Source: DATLXH01 sp035576005 (GTDB taxonomy: Bacteria > Acidobacteriota > Thermoanaerobaculia > Gp7-AA8). Taken from it: a stretch of 10,782 bases of DNA. The position numbers were made by a program, and so were the translations under genes. Position 1 is the first letter of the stretch. The number at the start of each line of letters is the position of its first letter. Below are positions 1-6,543 of this stretch, piece by piece. Where the stretch lies: assembly GCA_035576005.1 (NCBI GenBank), contig DATLXH010000018.1, positions 1-10,782 on the forward strand. The letters run 5' to 3'. The notes beneath the pieces are model-generated. The model made no database searches and was not told where the DNA came from. It saw only the letters and a list, made by a program, of their open reading frames with translations.

Positions 1-96
1 CACCCAGACATTCGCATCAGGAATTCTGCATCCCGGCATGAACCCTCGTCCAAAGCGATGCCCGACGACAATCTTCTCGGTCAGGGACAGGGTACC

Positions 97-115
97 GGAC
101 GCACGCCGTGCGTCC
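97..115. repeat. Perfect GC-rich hairpin, repeat-family hairpin copy 1
   Basis: An 8-bp perfect stem (GGACGCAC / GTGCGTCC) encloses a 3-nt loop (GCC). GGTACC lies directly before it at 91-96. The core 13 bases at 100-112 are the reverse complement of the core of the hairpin at 5164-5182, which also has a GGTACC-containing stretch upstream. The hairpin lies 37 bp past the rmuC stop on the minus strand, so it could end rmuC transcripts. It has no T-run, however, and its sequence relation to the second copy favours a dispersed repeat. Confidence 0.6.
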
Positions 116-129
116 CTGCGCTCGCATTC

Positions 130-144
130 TGTGAGAAATGCGGG
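130..144 (-). repeat. Solitary 15-bp end of the MITE-like element
   Basis: TGTGAGAAATGCGGG is an exact 15-bp reverse complement of 5202-5216, the left end of the element at 5198-5350. It starts 8 bp beyond the rmuC stop codon. The six bases CGCATT at 123-128 pair with AATGCG at 138-143, so the site is itself a short imperfect palindrome. No matching second end is visible between 1 and 130. It is either a decayed solo end or the end of an element that continues left of the window. Confidence 0.5.
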
Positions 145-151
145 CGGCGCC

Positions 152-1564
152 CTACCTGACCATCGTATCTTCCTCGACCTCATCCTCGTCATCGAATGAC
201 GTCTGGACCGAGGGAGGATCGAAGAGTGGCTGCGTCAGCAGAGAAAGCTTCGCGGACCGGATCACACTCTCCTCGATCTGCGGCAGCTGCGGAATGTCCT
301 CGGCGCTACTCACGTGCTTCTGCAGCTCCGCCGCTTTCGGAGCGAGCCTTCGATCGATCGAATTGACGGCCCTGTTGTAGTCCCCAACCGCATTCCTGAG
401 AGACTTCCCCACCCGCTCGATATGCTCAAACACGGTTCGGAATCGTTCGTACAGTTCCTGCCCGATCTTGAGCGCAGCGCTCGCGTTTTCCTCCGCCTTG
501 TCCGCTTTCCAACCCGCAGCAACGACCCGAAGCAGAGCGATCAGCAGTGTCGGTGATGCCAGGAAGATGTTCTTTCCGATCGAGCTCTCGTAGAGATCCG
601 GCTCGGCGGCGAGAGCCGTGGAAAGAAAGTGATCGCCCGGTACAAAACAGACGGTGAAGTCGAGCGATCGCGCCACACTCGCCGGGTACCTCCGCTTGCT
701 GAGCTCGTCGACGCAGCGTCGAAGGTTTCGCGCATGGATCTTGAGCAACTCGCCCTGGCGGCGCTCGTCTCCTTCCTCCATCGCCTGCTGATGGGCCTCC
801 AGTAGCACCTTCGAATCGACGATGATCAGCCTCTCGTTCGGCAGCCGGATGATCATGTCGGGCCTGCCACCCTCGTCGCCTACGCTCTTCTGCACCTCGA
901 AGTCACAGTGCTCGGTGAGACCAGCGATCTCGACGCAACGCTTGAGAGCAAGCTCGCCCCAATTTCCTCGGGTTTTGGTTCCGGACAGCGCGCTGCTGAC
1001 TTTCGACGTTGCCTCGCGAAGCTCCCGGATCCCCTGCTCGATCATGCCGTCACGAGTGTTTCGCTTCTCGTCACTCGTTCGAAGCTGGCCTTGATACGAA
1101 TCGAGCATTTCCCGGAGCGGTTTCATCATCCCCTCGATCTCGACCTTCTTGCTGTCGAGGGTTGACTCGATCGACTCTTTGTTCCGGTCGAGTCGCGGCT
1201 CGACCATCTTGATGAGGTGATCGATCGAAGACCTCAGGTTCTCCTCCGCGAGCTTTGCGTAGGTCCCCTCCATCTCCTTTTTGAGCCCATCACGATCGCG
1301 CAGCTGAACCGCGAGATTGCTCCGGTCGGTCTCCGCGGCCACCCGCAGCTTCTGCTCGGCTTCGAGTCTCTGTCTGGAGAGTGAAAGATCGGCGAGCGCC
1401 TGGGTCCGCTCTTTCAGAACCATAGAGTGTTCTGCGAGCGCTCGCTGCAGCTGGGCGGAGATTGCGCTAACCTCTTTCACCCGTCTCAAAGATGCGACGA
1501 GAAACCCGAGAATCAGCCCGAGCGCAAGTGCTGCTACGACAAGTGCTGACGACGACAGAACCAT
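152..1564 (-). CDS. rmuC: RmuC family DNA recombination protein
   Basis: This protein (470 aa) belongs to the RmuC family, which limits recombination at inverted repeats in E. coli and is built around a predicted restriction-endonuclease-like fold. Residues 4-26 form one hydrophobic N-terminal segment, so the protein is probably membrane-anchored. About 30-190 is charged and coiled-coil-like. The conserved RmuC core runs from about 195 to 440. It has the G-N-W-G-E motif at 200-204, GRPD at 233-236 and the I-V-D-S-K motif at 248-252, which match the PD-(D/E)XK-like catalytic pattern. The C-terminal tail is acidic. The length is normal for the family. The ATG is preceded by AGGAG at a 5-nt spacing, a strong ribosome-binding site that fixes the start. 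A promoter candidate lies at 1591-1619, so the gene can probably be expressed on its own. The family call is firm; the biochemical activity remains poorly defined in general. Confidence 0.95.
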   Translation of the reverse strand: MVLSSSALVVAALALGLILGFLVASLRRVKEVSAISAQLQRALAEHSMVLKERTQALADLSLSRQRLEAEQKLRVAAETDRSNLAVQLRDRDGLKKEMEGTYAKLAEENLRSSIDHLIKMVEPRLDRNKESIESTLDSKKVEIEGMMKPLREMLDSYQGQLRTSDEKRNTRDGMIEQGIRELREATSKVSSALSGTKTRGNWGELALKRCVEIAGLTEHCDFEVQKSVGDEGGRPDMIIRLPNERLIIVDSKVLLEAHQQAMEEGDERRQGELLKIHARNLRRCVDELSKRRYPASVARSLDFTVCFVPGDHFLSTALAAEPDLYESSIGKNIFLASPTLLIALLRVVAAGWKADKAEENASAALKIGQELYERFRTVFEHIERVGKSLRNAVGDYNRAVNSIDRRLAPKAAELQKHVSSAEDIPQLPQIEESVIRSAKLSLLTQPLFDPPSVQTSFDDEDEVEEDTMVR

Positions 1565-1590
1565 CCGATCTCCTGAATCCTATTATTTGA

Positions 1591-1619
1591 ATGATCCGGA
1601 AATCGAAGTCGGAGGTCAA
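1591..1619 (-). promoter_or_regulatory. Candidate sigma70-type promoter of rmuC
   Basis: Read on the minus strand, TTGACC (1619-1614; five of six bases match the -35 consensus) is followed after exactly 17 bp by GATCAT (1596-1591; four of six match the -10 consensus). An AT-rich stretch and the AGGAG ribosome-binding site follow. The predicted start would give a leader of about 20 nt. This is a consensus match by eye only. Confidence 0.4.
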
Positions 1620-1639
1620 CACAAGACGCGCAGCGCGTC
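1616..1639 (-). terminator. Weak candidate terminator of the aminotransferase gene
   Basis: On the minus strand a perfect 6-bp GC stem (GACGCG / CGCGTC around a 3-nt loop, 1639-1625) is followed by TTGTGTTG. A second small hairpin (CATTC / GAATG, 1645-1658) precedes it. The T-run is interrupted and overlaps the -35 box of the rmuC promoter candidate, so this could be a terminator-promoter junction or chance. Confidence 0.3.
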
Positions 1640-1695
1640 GATCACATTCACCCGAATGAATGCTTCGAGCGACGAGAGGATCACGCCCGATCCCT

Positions 1696-2889
1696 CTATT
1701 TCAACATCGGCTGCAGGATGTTCACCACCAGATCCATCTCCTCGCCGCTGTTGTAGCAATGAGGGGAAAACCGCAGCATTCCTTCGCGCGGCGCGCAGAT
1801 CACTCGCCCCTGCTCGAGAAAGCGGTGGAGTCTCGCAACGACCAACGGCCCGTCTGCGCGTGCGTCGAGTGGCTCGTTCATCCTGCACGAGATCCGATCG
1901 AAATCTACGGATCGTGGAGTTGCTGCGACGATTCCGGAGCGGAATGGCTTCGGCGTCTTCACCTCGAAGCCGATCGACTCGAGTCCTTCGCCAAGTCGGA
2001 CCGCGAGCCGGACCACCTCATCACGAATCTCCTCCACCCCAAGCTCGCGGATCAGATCGATCGATGCGCGCAGGCCGTAAATCCCGTTCGTATTGAGTGA
2101 GCCGGCCTCAAAGCGTCTGCCGTCGGGCAGCAGGTCCGTGGTCGAGTCGAGGAACTTTCCTCGGCGGTCAACATTCGTCCACCCGATCTCCATCACCTCC
2201 AGCTGGTCGCGGACTTCCTCGGCGCAGAAGAAGACCGCCGTTCCTTCCGGTCCCAGCAGCCACTTGTGACCGTCGGCAGCGAGAAATGAGATGTTGCACG
2301 CCCGTACGTCGAGCGGAAGAACACCCAGACTCTGAATAGCGTCGACGCAAAACAGTACGTTGCGCGCCCGACAAAGCTCACCAAGCGCTACCAGATCGGG
2401 TGTGAAGCCATTGTGGAATGCGACCGACGAGACGGTAAGCAACCGCGTTCTGCCGTCGATGAGAGCCGCAACATCGTCTGCGTCGTAAGAGCCGTCGTGA
2501 CTTCGCACGATCCGGCATTCAACGCCTCGCGATTCGAGCCGTTTCCAGGGCGTGAAGTTGGAGGGAAACTCGAGGTCCGTCGTTACGACGTTGTCCCCTT
2601 CCTTCCATCGCAATCCCGAGGCAACGAACGACAGGCCTTCTGAGGTATTTTTCAGAATCGAAATTTCACCGGGGTTTGCGCCCAGCAGGCTCGCGAGGGA
2701 GACGCGCAGTGCGTCATGCTCGGCGTACCACGCTTTCCAGTTTGCTGCTCCTGACTCGCGCTGGTCGCGCGCATGCGCTTCCATGGCGTTGTACGCACTC
2801 GTAGAGAGCGGACCAACCGCAGCGTGGTTCAGGTAGACGAAATTGCGCGTGACAGGAAACTGCTGATTGCGCAGTTCGGATTTATTCAT
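1696..2889 (-). CDS. Class V aminotransferase-fold PLP-dependent enzyme
   Basis: This is a fold-type I, class V PLP enzyme of the broad group that holds SufS/CsdA-like desulfurases, EgtE-like lyases and isopenicillin N epimerase-like proteins. With the ATG at 2889 the protein has 397 residues. The PLP lysine is Lys209 in A-D-G-H-K-W-L. Asp183 and Gln186 (V-D-A-I-Q-S-L-G) are the usual cofactor-ring contacts. The N-terminal Y-L-N-H-A-A-V-G-P motif is typical of this subgroup. The C-terminal half has no R-x-G-x-x-C loop carrying the SufS catalytic cysteine; in its place is R-V-I-C-A-P-R-E-G followed by R-F-S-P-H-C-Y-N. I therefore would not call it a cysteine desulfurase, and the substrate is unknown. 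An in-frame GTG at 2901 would add four residues. I prefer the ATG because GGGA sits 6 nt before it and nothing resembling a ribosome-binding site precedes the GTG. The gene stands alone between aroC and rmuC, with over 130 bp on each side. Confidence 0.88.
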   Translation of the reverse strand: MNKSELRNQQFPVTRNFVYLNHAAVGPLSTSAYNAMEAHARDQRESGAANWKAWYAEHDALRVSLASLLGANPGEISILKNTSEGLSFVASGLRWKEGDNVVTTDLEFPSNFTPWKRLESRGVECRIVRSHDGSYDADDVAALIDGRTRLLTVSSVAFHNGFTPDLVALGELCRARNVLFCVDAIQSLGVLPLDVRACNISFLAADGHKWLLGPEGTAVFFCAEEVRDQLEVMEIGWTNVDRRGKFLDSTTDLLPDGRRFEAGSLNTNGIYGLRASIDLIRELGVEEIRDEVVRLAVRLGEGLESIGFEVKTPKPFRSGIVAATPRSVDFDRISCRMNEPLDARADGPLVVARLHRFLEQGRVICAPREGMLRFSPHCYNSGEEMDLVVNILQPMLK

Positions 2890-2896
2890 CGGCGTT

Positions 2897-2918
2897 CCCA
2901 CGAAATGGGGTCATCCCA
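2897..2918 (-). promoter_or_regulatory. Two competing small hairpins in the aminotransferase leader
   Basis: On the minus-strand transcript three short blocks follow one another: UGGG (2918-2915), CCCA (2909-2906) and UGGG (2900-2897). The middle block can pair with either neighbour. The last block overlaps the weak GGGA ribosome-binding site of the ATG at 2889, so the alternative pairings would expose or mask it. The stems are only 4 bp, so this may be coincidence. Confidence 0.2.
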
Positions 2919-3035
2919 GCGGATGTACGGCACCGTGCCGCGCCTCTAGAAAAAGAAACGGTGTGTCGTCCCGAGTAACCCTGCATGAACACCTCAATTC
3001 GATTCCACCCTAGCCTCGCGCTGAGTTAACCACGT

Positions 3036-4205
3036 TTAGAACTGCTTCAACTGCTCGAGGTAGCCGTCGTAGTTCCGCTTCATCTCACCAAGAGAATCCC
3101 CTCCGAACTTTTCCCTCATCGCGTCCGCGAGCACAATTGCTAGCATCGCCTCACAAACGACACCGCACGCAGGAACCGCCGTCACGTCGCTTCGCTCCCA
3201 CTGGGATCGATGAGGCTCCCGGGTCTCGATGTCGACCGAGGGGAGGCCACGTCGCAACGTGGAGATCGGCTTCATGAAAACGCGAACGGCCAGGAGCTCT
3301 CCATTCGTCACACCACCTTCAAGACCACCGGCGCGATTGGTGTCCCGGTGATAGCCACGTTTCCGGTCGAAGAGGATCGCGTCATGCGCCTCCGATCCCG
3401 GCCCGGCGCTGACAGCCAGACCATCACCGATGGCCACGCCTTTCACCGCGTGGATCGACATGATCGCCTGGGCGATTCTTCCGTCGAGTTTGCGATGCCA
3501 CTGAACATAGCTCCCGAGACCAACCGGAACGCCATTGGCCGCGACGAAGATCGTACCGCCCAACGTGTCCCCAGTCTCCTTTGCGCGATCGACCTGCTCG
3601 ACCATCGAGGCTTCGAGATCGGGCCGCACCGCCCGGAGCGGTGAGGTCTCGTCGACCTCGATTAACTCCGTCCACGAGGGAGAATAAGAAGAGTCGCCGC
3701 CGGCGCCGACGGATGTCACCCCAGATCGAATGTCGATATCGAATGCATGGAGGAGCTCTTTCGCAATGGCACCTGCCGCGACACGCGCGGCTGTCTCGCG
3801 TGCTGATGCGCGCTCGAGAACGTCGCGCAGGTCGGCCCGGTCATACTTCATCCCTCCGGCCAGGTCGACATGCCCGGGACGTGGTGAACGGAGACGCCTC
3901 CTGGCTGCCTCGCTCGCATCGAGCTCCCACACTCCCATCGCCCCATCCCAATTGGCGAAGTCGCGATTGGTGATCGAGATCGCGACCGGCGCGCCGAGAG
4001 TCACACCTCCTCGAACGCCTGCAGTGACGAGTGCCTGATCGCGCTCGATGCTCATGCGCCCGCCGCGTCCGTAGCCATGCTGACGCCGGAGGAGATCGGC
4101 ATCAATGCGGTCGCGTCGCAGTGGAACTCCCGCAGGCATACCCTCGACGATCACCGTGAGAGACGGTCCGTGAGATTCACCGGCGGTCGAAAAAGTAAAG
4201 GACAT
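3036..4205 (-). CDS. aroC: Chorismate synthase
   Basis: This enzyme catalyses the last step of the shikimate pathway, converting 5-enolpyruvylshikimate-3-phosphate to chorismate with reduced FMN, in the cytoplasm. All family signatures are present: G-E-S-H-G at 9-13, with the active-site His12; G-R-G-G-R-M near 46-51; R-P-G-H at 109-112, with the second conserved histidine at 112, followed by D-L-A-G-G-M-K-Y; E-R-A-S-A-R-E-T at 131-138; and the C-terminal R-S-D-V-T-A-V-P-A block starting near 338. The 389-residue length and the D-L-A-G-x-x-K-Y version of the motif resemble the form seen in Bacillus and many other bacteria rather than the shorter E. coli type. The ATG opens directly into the conserved N-terminus, so the start is secure even though no clear ribosome-binding site precedes it. 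The gene lies 69 bp downstream of lgt and may be read from the same transcript. No other shikimate gene is in the window. Confidence 0.98.
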   Translation of the reverse strand: MSFTFSTAGESHGPSLTVIVEGMPAGVPLRRDRIDADLLRRQHGYGRGGRMSIERDQALVTAGVRGGVTLGAPVAISITNRDFANWDGAMGVWELDASEAARRRLRSPRPGHVDLAGGMKYDRADLRDVLERASARETAARVAAGAIAKELLHAFDIDIRSGVTSVGAGGDSSYSPSWTELIEVDETSPLRAVRPDLEASMVEQVDRAKETGDTLGGTIFVAANGVPVGLGSYVQWHRKLDGRIAQAIMSIHAVKGVAIGDGLAVSAGPGSEAHDAILFDRKRGYHRDTNRAGGLEGGVTNGELLAVRVFMKPISTLRRGLPSVDIETREPHRSQWERSDVTAVPACGVVCEAMLAIVLADAMREKFGGDSLGEMKRNYDGYLEQLKQF

Positions 4206-4252
4206 GGTTAAGTTCGTGATAGATATCCCGCCTAGTCTAACGTGATGCTGAC

Positions 4253-4267
4253 GCTTCGCGGCGAAGC
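4253..4267. other. Short hairpin between lgt and aroC
   Basis: GCTTCG and CGAAGC form a perfect 6-bp stem with a 3-nt loop, starting 8 bp after the lgt stop codon on the minus strand. No T-run follows in either direction, so it is not a standard intrinsic terminator. It might act as a transcript-end or intercistronic structure. Confidence 0.25.
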
Positions 4268-4274
4268 ACTCACC

Positions 4275-5087
4275 TCACGCGGGCAGGGGCGCAGGATGTA
4301 CCTCTTCATTGCGCGACGTCCACGCCCACAGCGCGACGCCCGCCGTGAAGATTATGACGCTGATCAGCTGTGCAATCGTGAAGGGGCCCAGGAACCGATC
4401 ATCCTTCGCTCGCAGGATCTCGACGAGAAAGCGCTCGATGGAAGCCAGCATGAGGAACAGGGCGAAGACCCTGCCGCGCCGATGAGGGCGACGGACCAGC
4501 CACATGAGGATGGCAAAGATCAGCAGCGACCCGGCCGTTTCATACAGCTGAGTCGGATGCACCCGCAGCAGTGTGTCATCGGGTAATGACGGATCGAGCC
4601 GCACGCCAAATTCGCGGAGACTGGCCGCCGTTGTGGGAGGCGCACCCTTGGGAAATGCGACTCCGTACGCTGCGTCTGTCGGCCGACCGTAATCGTCACC
4701 AACGAGGAAGCAACCGATCCTGCCGATCGCGTACCCGAGTGCGAGAGCGGGTACCGTGGCGTCCGCCGCTGTCAGGTAATTGATCTTCTTCGACCGGATG
4801 AGAAGCGAGCATGCGATGAATCCGCCGATCAGACCTCCGTACCAGACGAGCCCGGCTCGACTGAATAGAAGATTGATGTCGCGAAACAGAATCGAATAGT
4901 AGATTTTCGCACCAAGGATTCCGCCGACTGCAGCGGCCACCACCATGGATGATGCAACCTCCGGATCGAGCCGGTAGCGCCTGAACTCCCGGGCGAGCAC
5001 CCAGCCTCCGGCCACAAACGCCAGGAACATGAACAGGCCGAAGGTCGTGATCTCGAAAGCGCCGAATTTGAGGAGTGTTGGATACAT
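4275..5087 (-). CDS. lgt: Prolipoprotein diacylglyceryl transferase
   Basis: Lgt is the inner-membrane enzyme that transfers diacylglycerol from phosphatidylglycerol to the lipobox cysteine of prolipoproteins, the first step of lipoprotein maturation. At 270 residues it has the usual length and several hydrophobic segments (about 10-33, 44-66, 80-97, 108-125, 183-198, 205-217 and 236-256). The signature appears as G-R-I-G-C-F-L-V-G-D-D-Y-G-R at 122-135. Arg123 and Gly134 match E. coli Arg143 and Gly154. Cys126 stands where E. coli has Asn146, and Asp131 where it has Glu151. Tyr83 of Y-G-G occupies the E. coli His103 position. The H-P-T-Q-L-Y-E motif (177-183) and E-R-F-L-V-E-I-L-R (218-226, matching the Arg239/Glu243 region) are intact. 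The start M-Y-P-T-L is typical of the family, although its ribosome-binding site is weak. A MITE-like element and a GC hairpin lie upstream, so the promoter must fall between or within them. aroC follows on the same strand. Confidence 0.97.
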   Translation of the reverse strand: MYPTLLKFGAFEITTFGLFMFLAFVAGGWVLAREFRRYRLDPEVASSMVVAAAVGGILGAKIYYSILFRDINLLFSRAGLVWYGGLIGGFIACSLLIRSKKINYLTAADATVPALALGYAIGRIGCFLVGDDYGRPTDAAYGVAFPKGAPPTTAASLREFGVRLDPSLPDDTLLRVHPTQLYETAGSLLIFAILMWLVRRPHRRGRVFALFLMLASIERFLVEILRAKDDRFLGPFTIAQLISVIIFTAGVALWAWTSRNEEVHPAPLPA

Positions 5088-5163
5088 TTTCTGCTGGGGC
5101 CTCGATAGGATTACTACTGTTCAAAGACAAGTGAAAGTCGTGCGGGTACCCGGGCGGGCGTAG

Positions 5164-5182
5164 GGCCGCACGGCGTGCGGCC
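5164..5182. repeat. Perfect GC-rich hairpin, repeat-family hairpin copy 2
   Basis: GGCCGCAC and GTGCGGCC form a perfect 8-bp stem around a GGC loop. The 13-base core (5167-5179) is the exact reverse complement of 100-112 in the first hairpin. GGTACC is again located just upstream and an element end (CCCGCATTTCTCACA) begins 20 bp downstream. It lies about 80 bp upstream of the lgt start, inside the probable lgt leader or promoter region. Confidence 0.6.
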
Positions 5183-5197
5183 GACACTGAATGGATT

Positions 5198-5350
5198 TTA
5201 ACCCGCATTTCTCACAAACCTTCGTCGCGCGGCGTCGAAGAGTGGCCTGGATGCGTGGCGCACCGCGGTTTTGCGACGAAGGCATCGTCCGCACTATGTC
5301 AGGCGCTATCCGTCGCCTCGCGGCGATTGGTCGAGAGAAATGCGAATCAA
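5198..5350. mobile_element. MITE-like non-autonomous element with TTAA-type inverted ends
   Basis: The left end (5198-5213) reads TTAACCCGCATTTCTC. The right end (5335-5350) reads GAGAAATGCGAATCAA, its reverse complement at 13 of 16 positions. Ten bases are perfect (5204-5213 against 5335-5344) and all three mismatches are transitions, as expected if the right end decayed. Inside, a second perfect 10-bp inverted pair occurs (CCTTCGTCGC 5219-5228, GCGACGAAGG 5273-5282). No open frame of useful length is present, so the element could move only with a transposase supplied elsewhere. TTAA next to C-rich ends is known from piggyBac-type DDE transposons and related bacterial elements; linking this element to that group is inference. 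It sits between two genes and interrupts neither. Confidence 0.55.
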
Positions 5351-5364
5351 CGCGTTAATGACTC

Positions 5365-5374
5365 GGGGGGGGGG
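5365..5374. repeat. Run of ten G
   Basis: A homopolymer of ten G lies between the MITE-like element and the 3' end of the DUF4388 gene, 34 bp past that gene's stop codon. Runs of this length tend to change length by slippage. They are also a common place for sequencing or assembly error, so the exact count is uncertain. Confidence 0.85.
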
Positions 5375-5408
5375 TGCAAGCCGCGCGACGCACACAGAGA
5401 CACTCAGC

Positions 5409-6542
5409 TCAGCCAGCAACCTTCTCGATCTGCGCCTTCTGGTCCGAGATGTAACGAAAAAGGTCGATCTTCCGCGCGGAATCCAGATGCTGGGAGACTT
5501 CGAACAGTTGGATTGATAGCAAAGTATTCAGCCCCTCATCGAGAGCGGACGTACGCTCTTCGAAGGGAAGCTCGGAGATGTTGGCCATCAGCATGTTCTC
5601 ATCGAATCGCCCGGACTGATCGAAGAACACTCCGTGCCAGAGCTCATTCGACTCGGTGCTCTGGAGCGCCGAAGTGAAGAACTCATGGGCCGGCGCCGCT
5701 CCGACCGACTCCTGCAGTGTCTCGAAAAGTTTTCCAAACATCGCGTTGTAAGTAGAGATGATCTTGAGTAGTTCCGGCGAATCTTCCACATCGAGAAATA
5801 CCGGGCGGAAGCTGCTGTCTTCGGGGACGACATCAATCACACGCGCCGACGCCAGCTGGAAAAAGATCCGCAGGACTTCGAACTCGGTGAGCTCGGTGGT
5901 AGGAATCAGATCTCGAATGGAGCGGCGCCCGTCGATTCGTCCATAGAGCAGGATTTCGGATTCGTTCAGATCGAGATCGTCAAAGTCCGGCGCTGCTTCC
6001 TGGACCTTCTCGAAGATCATGTCGAGGCTTGTGATCTTCTCGCGGATGCGCGCCGACTCATCCATCCGGCGAATCCCTTCCATGATGATGCTCGAGGTGT
6101 TCGTCGACATCGTGATCCGCTCCTCGCGGATCTCCTCGATCGCATCGTAAAAAGCGAACCCTCCCTGGTTCCATGAGAAGAGCGAGTAGATGATCTCGAG
6201 CCCCTGGTTCTTCACTCCCCACCAGAGATCGGTCGGTGAGAGTGCGCCCATCTGCACGAGAAGCTTCCCATGCCTCGATTGCGGCGTCAGGCGCCGGAGC
6301 GACTCTTCATACTCCTGCTGCGAAATCTTCCCGTTTCGCAGCAGAAACTGGCCGAGGGAATGCTCGTGAGAGTTGGACGTTGCGAACAGAATCTCGCCGT
6401 CTTTCCAGTGGATGGTGCGCTCGAGGCTGAGATTGCGGACGATCAGTTTCCCGGTCCGCCGGATCATTGCTACGAAACTCAGCAGATCCGGGAGCTGAAT
6501 CGCAGATAGATCGCCTTCCAGAACCGGTTTTGCGAGCGCCAA
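5409..6542 (-). CDS. DUF4388 (PatA N-terminal-like) domain protein
   Basis: This 377-residue protein is cytoplasmic by sequence: no signal peptide or membrane segment is seen. Residues 8-60 match the start of the DUF4388/PatA-N domain: L-E-G-D-L-S, then L-P-D-L-L-S-F, R-R-T-G-K-L, and I-H-W-K-D-G-E-I-L-F-A. Two helical repeats follow (G-x-F-L-L-R-N-G-x-I-S at 64-74; G-K-L-L-V-Q-M-G-A-L-S at 92-102), resembling the small domain that often accompanies DUF4388 and GspE N-termini. Residues 193-240 form a second region (I-L-L-Y-G-R-I-D-G-R-R-S-I) that looks like a winged-helix-type module. The C-terminus (250-377) is unrecognised. Such proteins occur in signalling, motility and development contexts; the exact role here is unknown. 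The start is TTG: GGAAGG lies 6 nt upstream, and the conserved domain begins at once. The nearby out-of-frame ATG at 6547 is not the start. Only 1 bp separates it from the desulfurase stop, so the two are surely co-transcribed. Confidence 0.85.
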   Translation of the reverse strand: MALAKPVLEGDLSAIQLPDLLSFVAMIRRTGKLIVRNLSLERTIHWKDGEILFATSNSHEHSLGQFLLRNGKISQQEYEESLRRLTPQSRHGKLLVQMGALSPTDLWWGVKNQGLEIIYSLFSWNQGGFAFYDAIEEIREERITMSTNTSSIIMEGIRRMDESARIREKITSLDMIFEKVQEAAPDFDDLDLNESEILLYGRIDGRRSIRDLIPTTELTEFEVLRIFFQLASARVIDVVPEDSSFRPVFLDVEDSPELLKIISTYNAMFGKLFETLQESVGAAPAHEFFTSALQSTESNELWHGVFFDQSGRFDENMLMANISELPFEERTSALDEGLNTLLSIQLFEVSQHLDSARKIDLFRYISDQKAQIEKVAG

Positions 6543-6543
6543 T

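Larger units (their letters stand above)
5088..5408. other. 321-bp gene-free gap between the DUF4388 gene and lgt
   Basis: This stretch has no convincing coding frame. Left to right it holds the lgt leader (5088-5143), a GGGTACCC palindrome (5144-5151), a perfect GC hairpin (5164-5182), the MITE-like element (5198-5350), a run of ten G (5365-5374) and the 3' flank of the DUF4388 gene. Reading toward lgt, a weak promoter-like pair (TTGTCT, 17 bp, TATCGA) ends about 20 bp before the lgt start; only seven of twelve bases match consensus, so it is tentative. Confidence 0.6.

Noticed and set aside
1317..2096. 259-codon open frame on the plus strand
   Set aside because: It runs antisense across the rmuC start, the intergenic gap and the aminotransferase end, its product is Ser/Arg-rich and low in pattern, and both minus-strand genes have clear family motifs.
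4696..5208. 170-codon minus-strand frame overlapping lgt
   Set aside because: It is a shifted-frame shadow of the 5' half of lgt and passes through the GC hairpin; lgt itself has full family motifs in the other frame.
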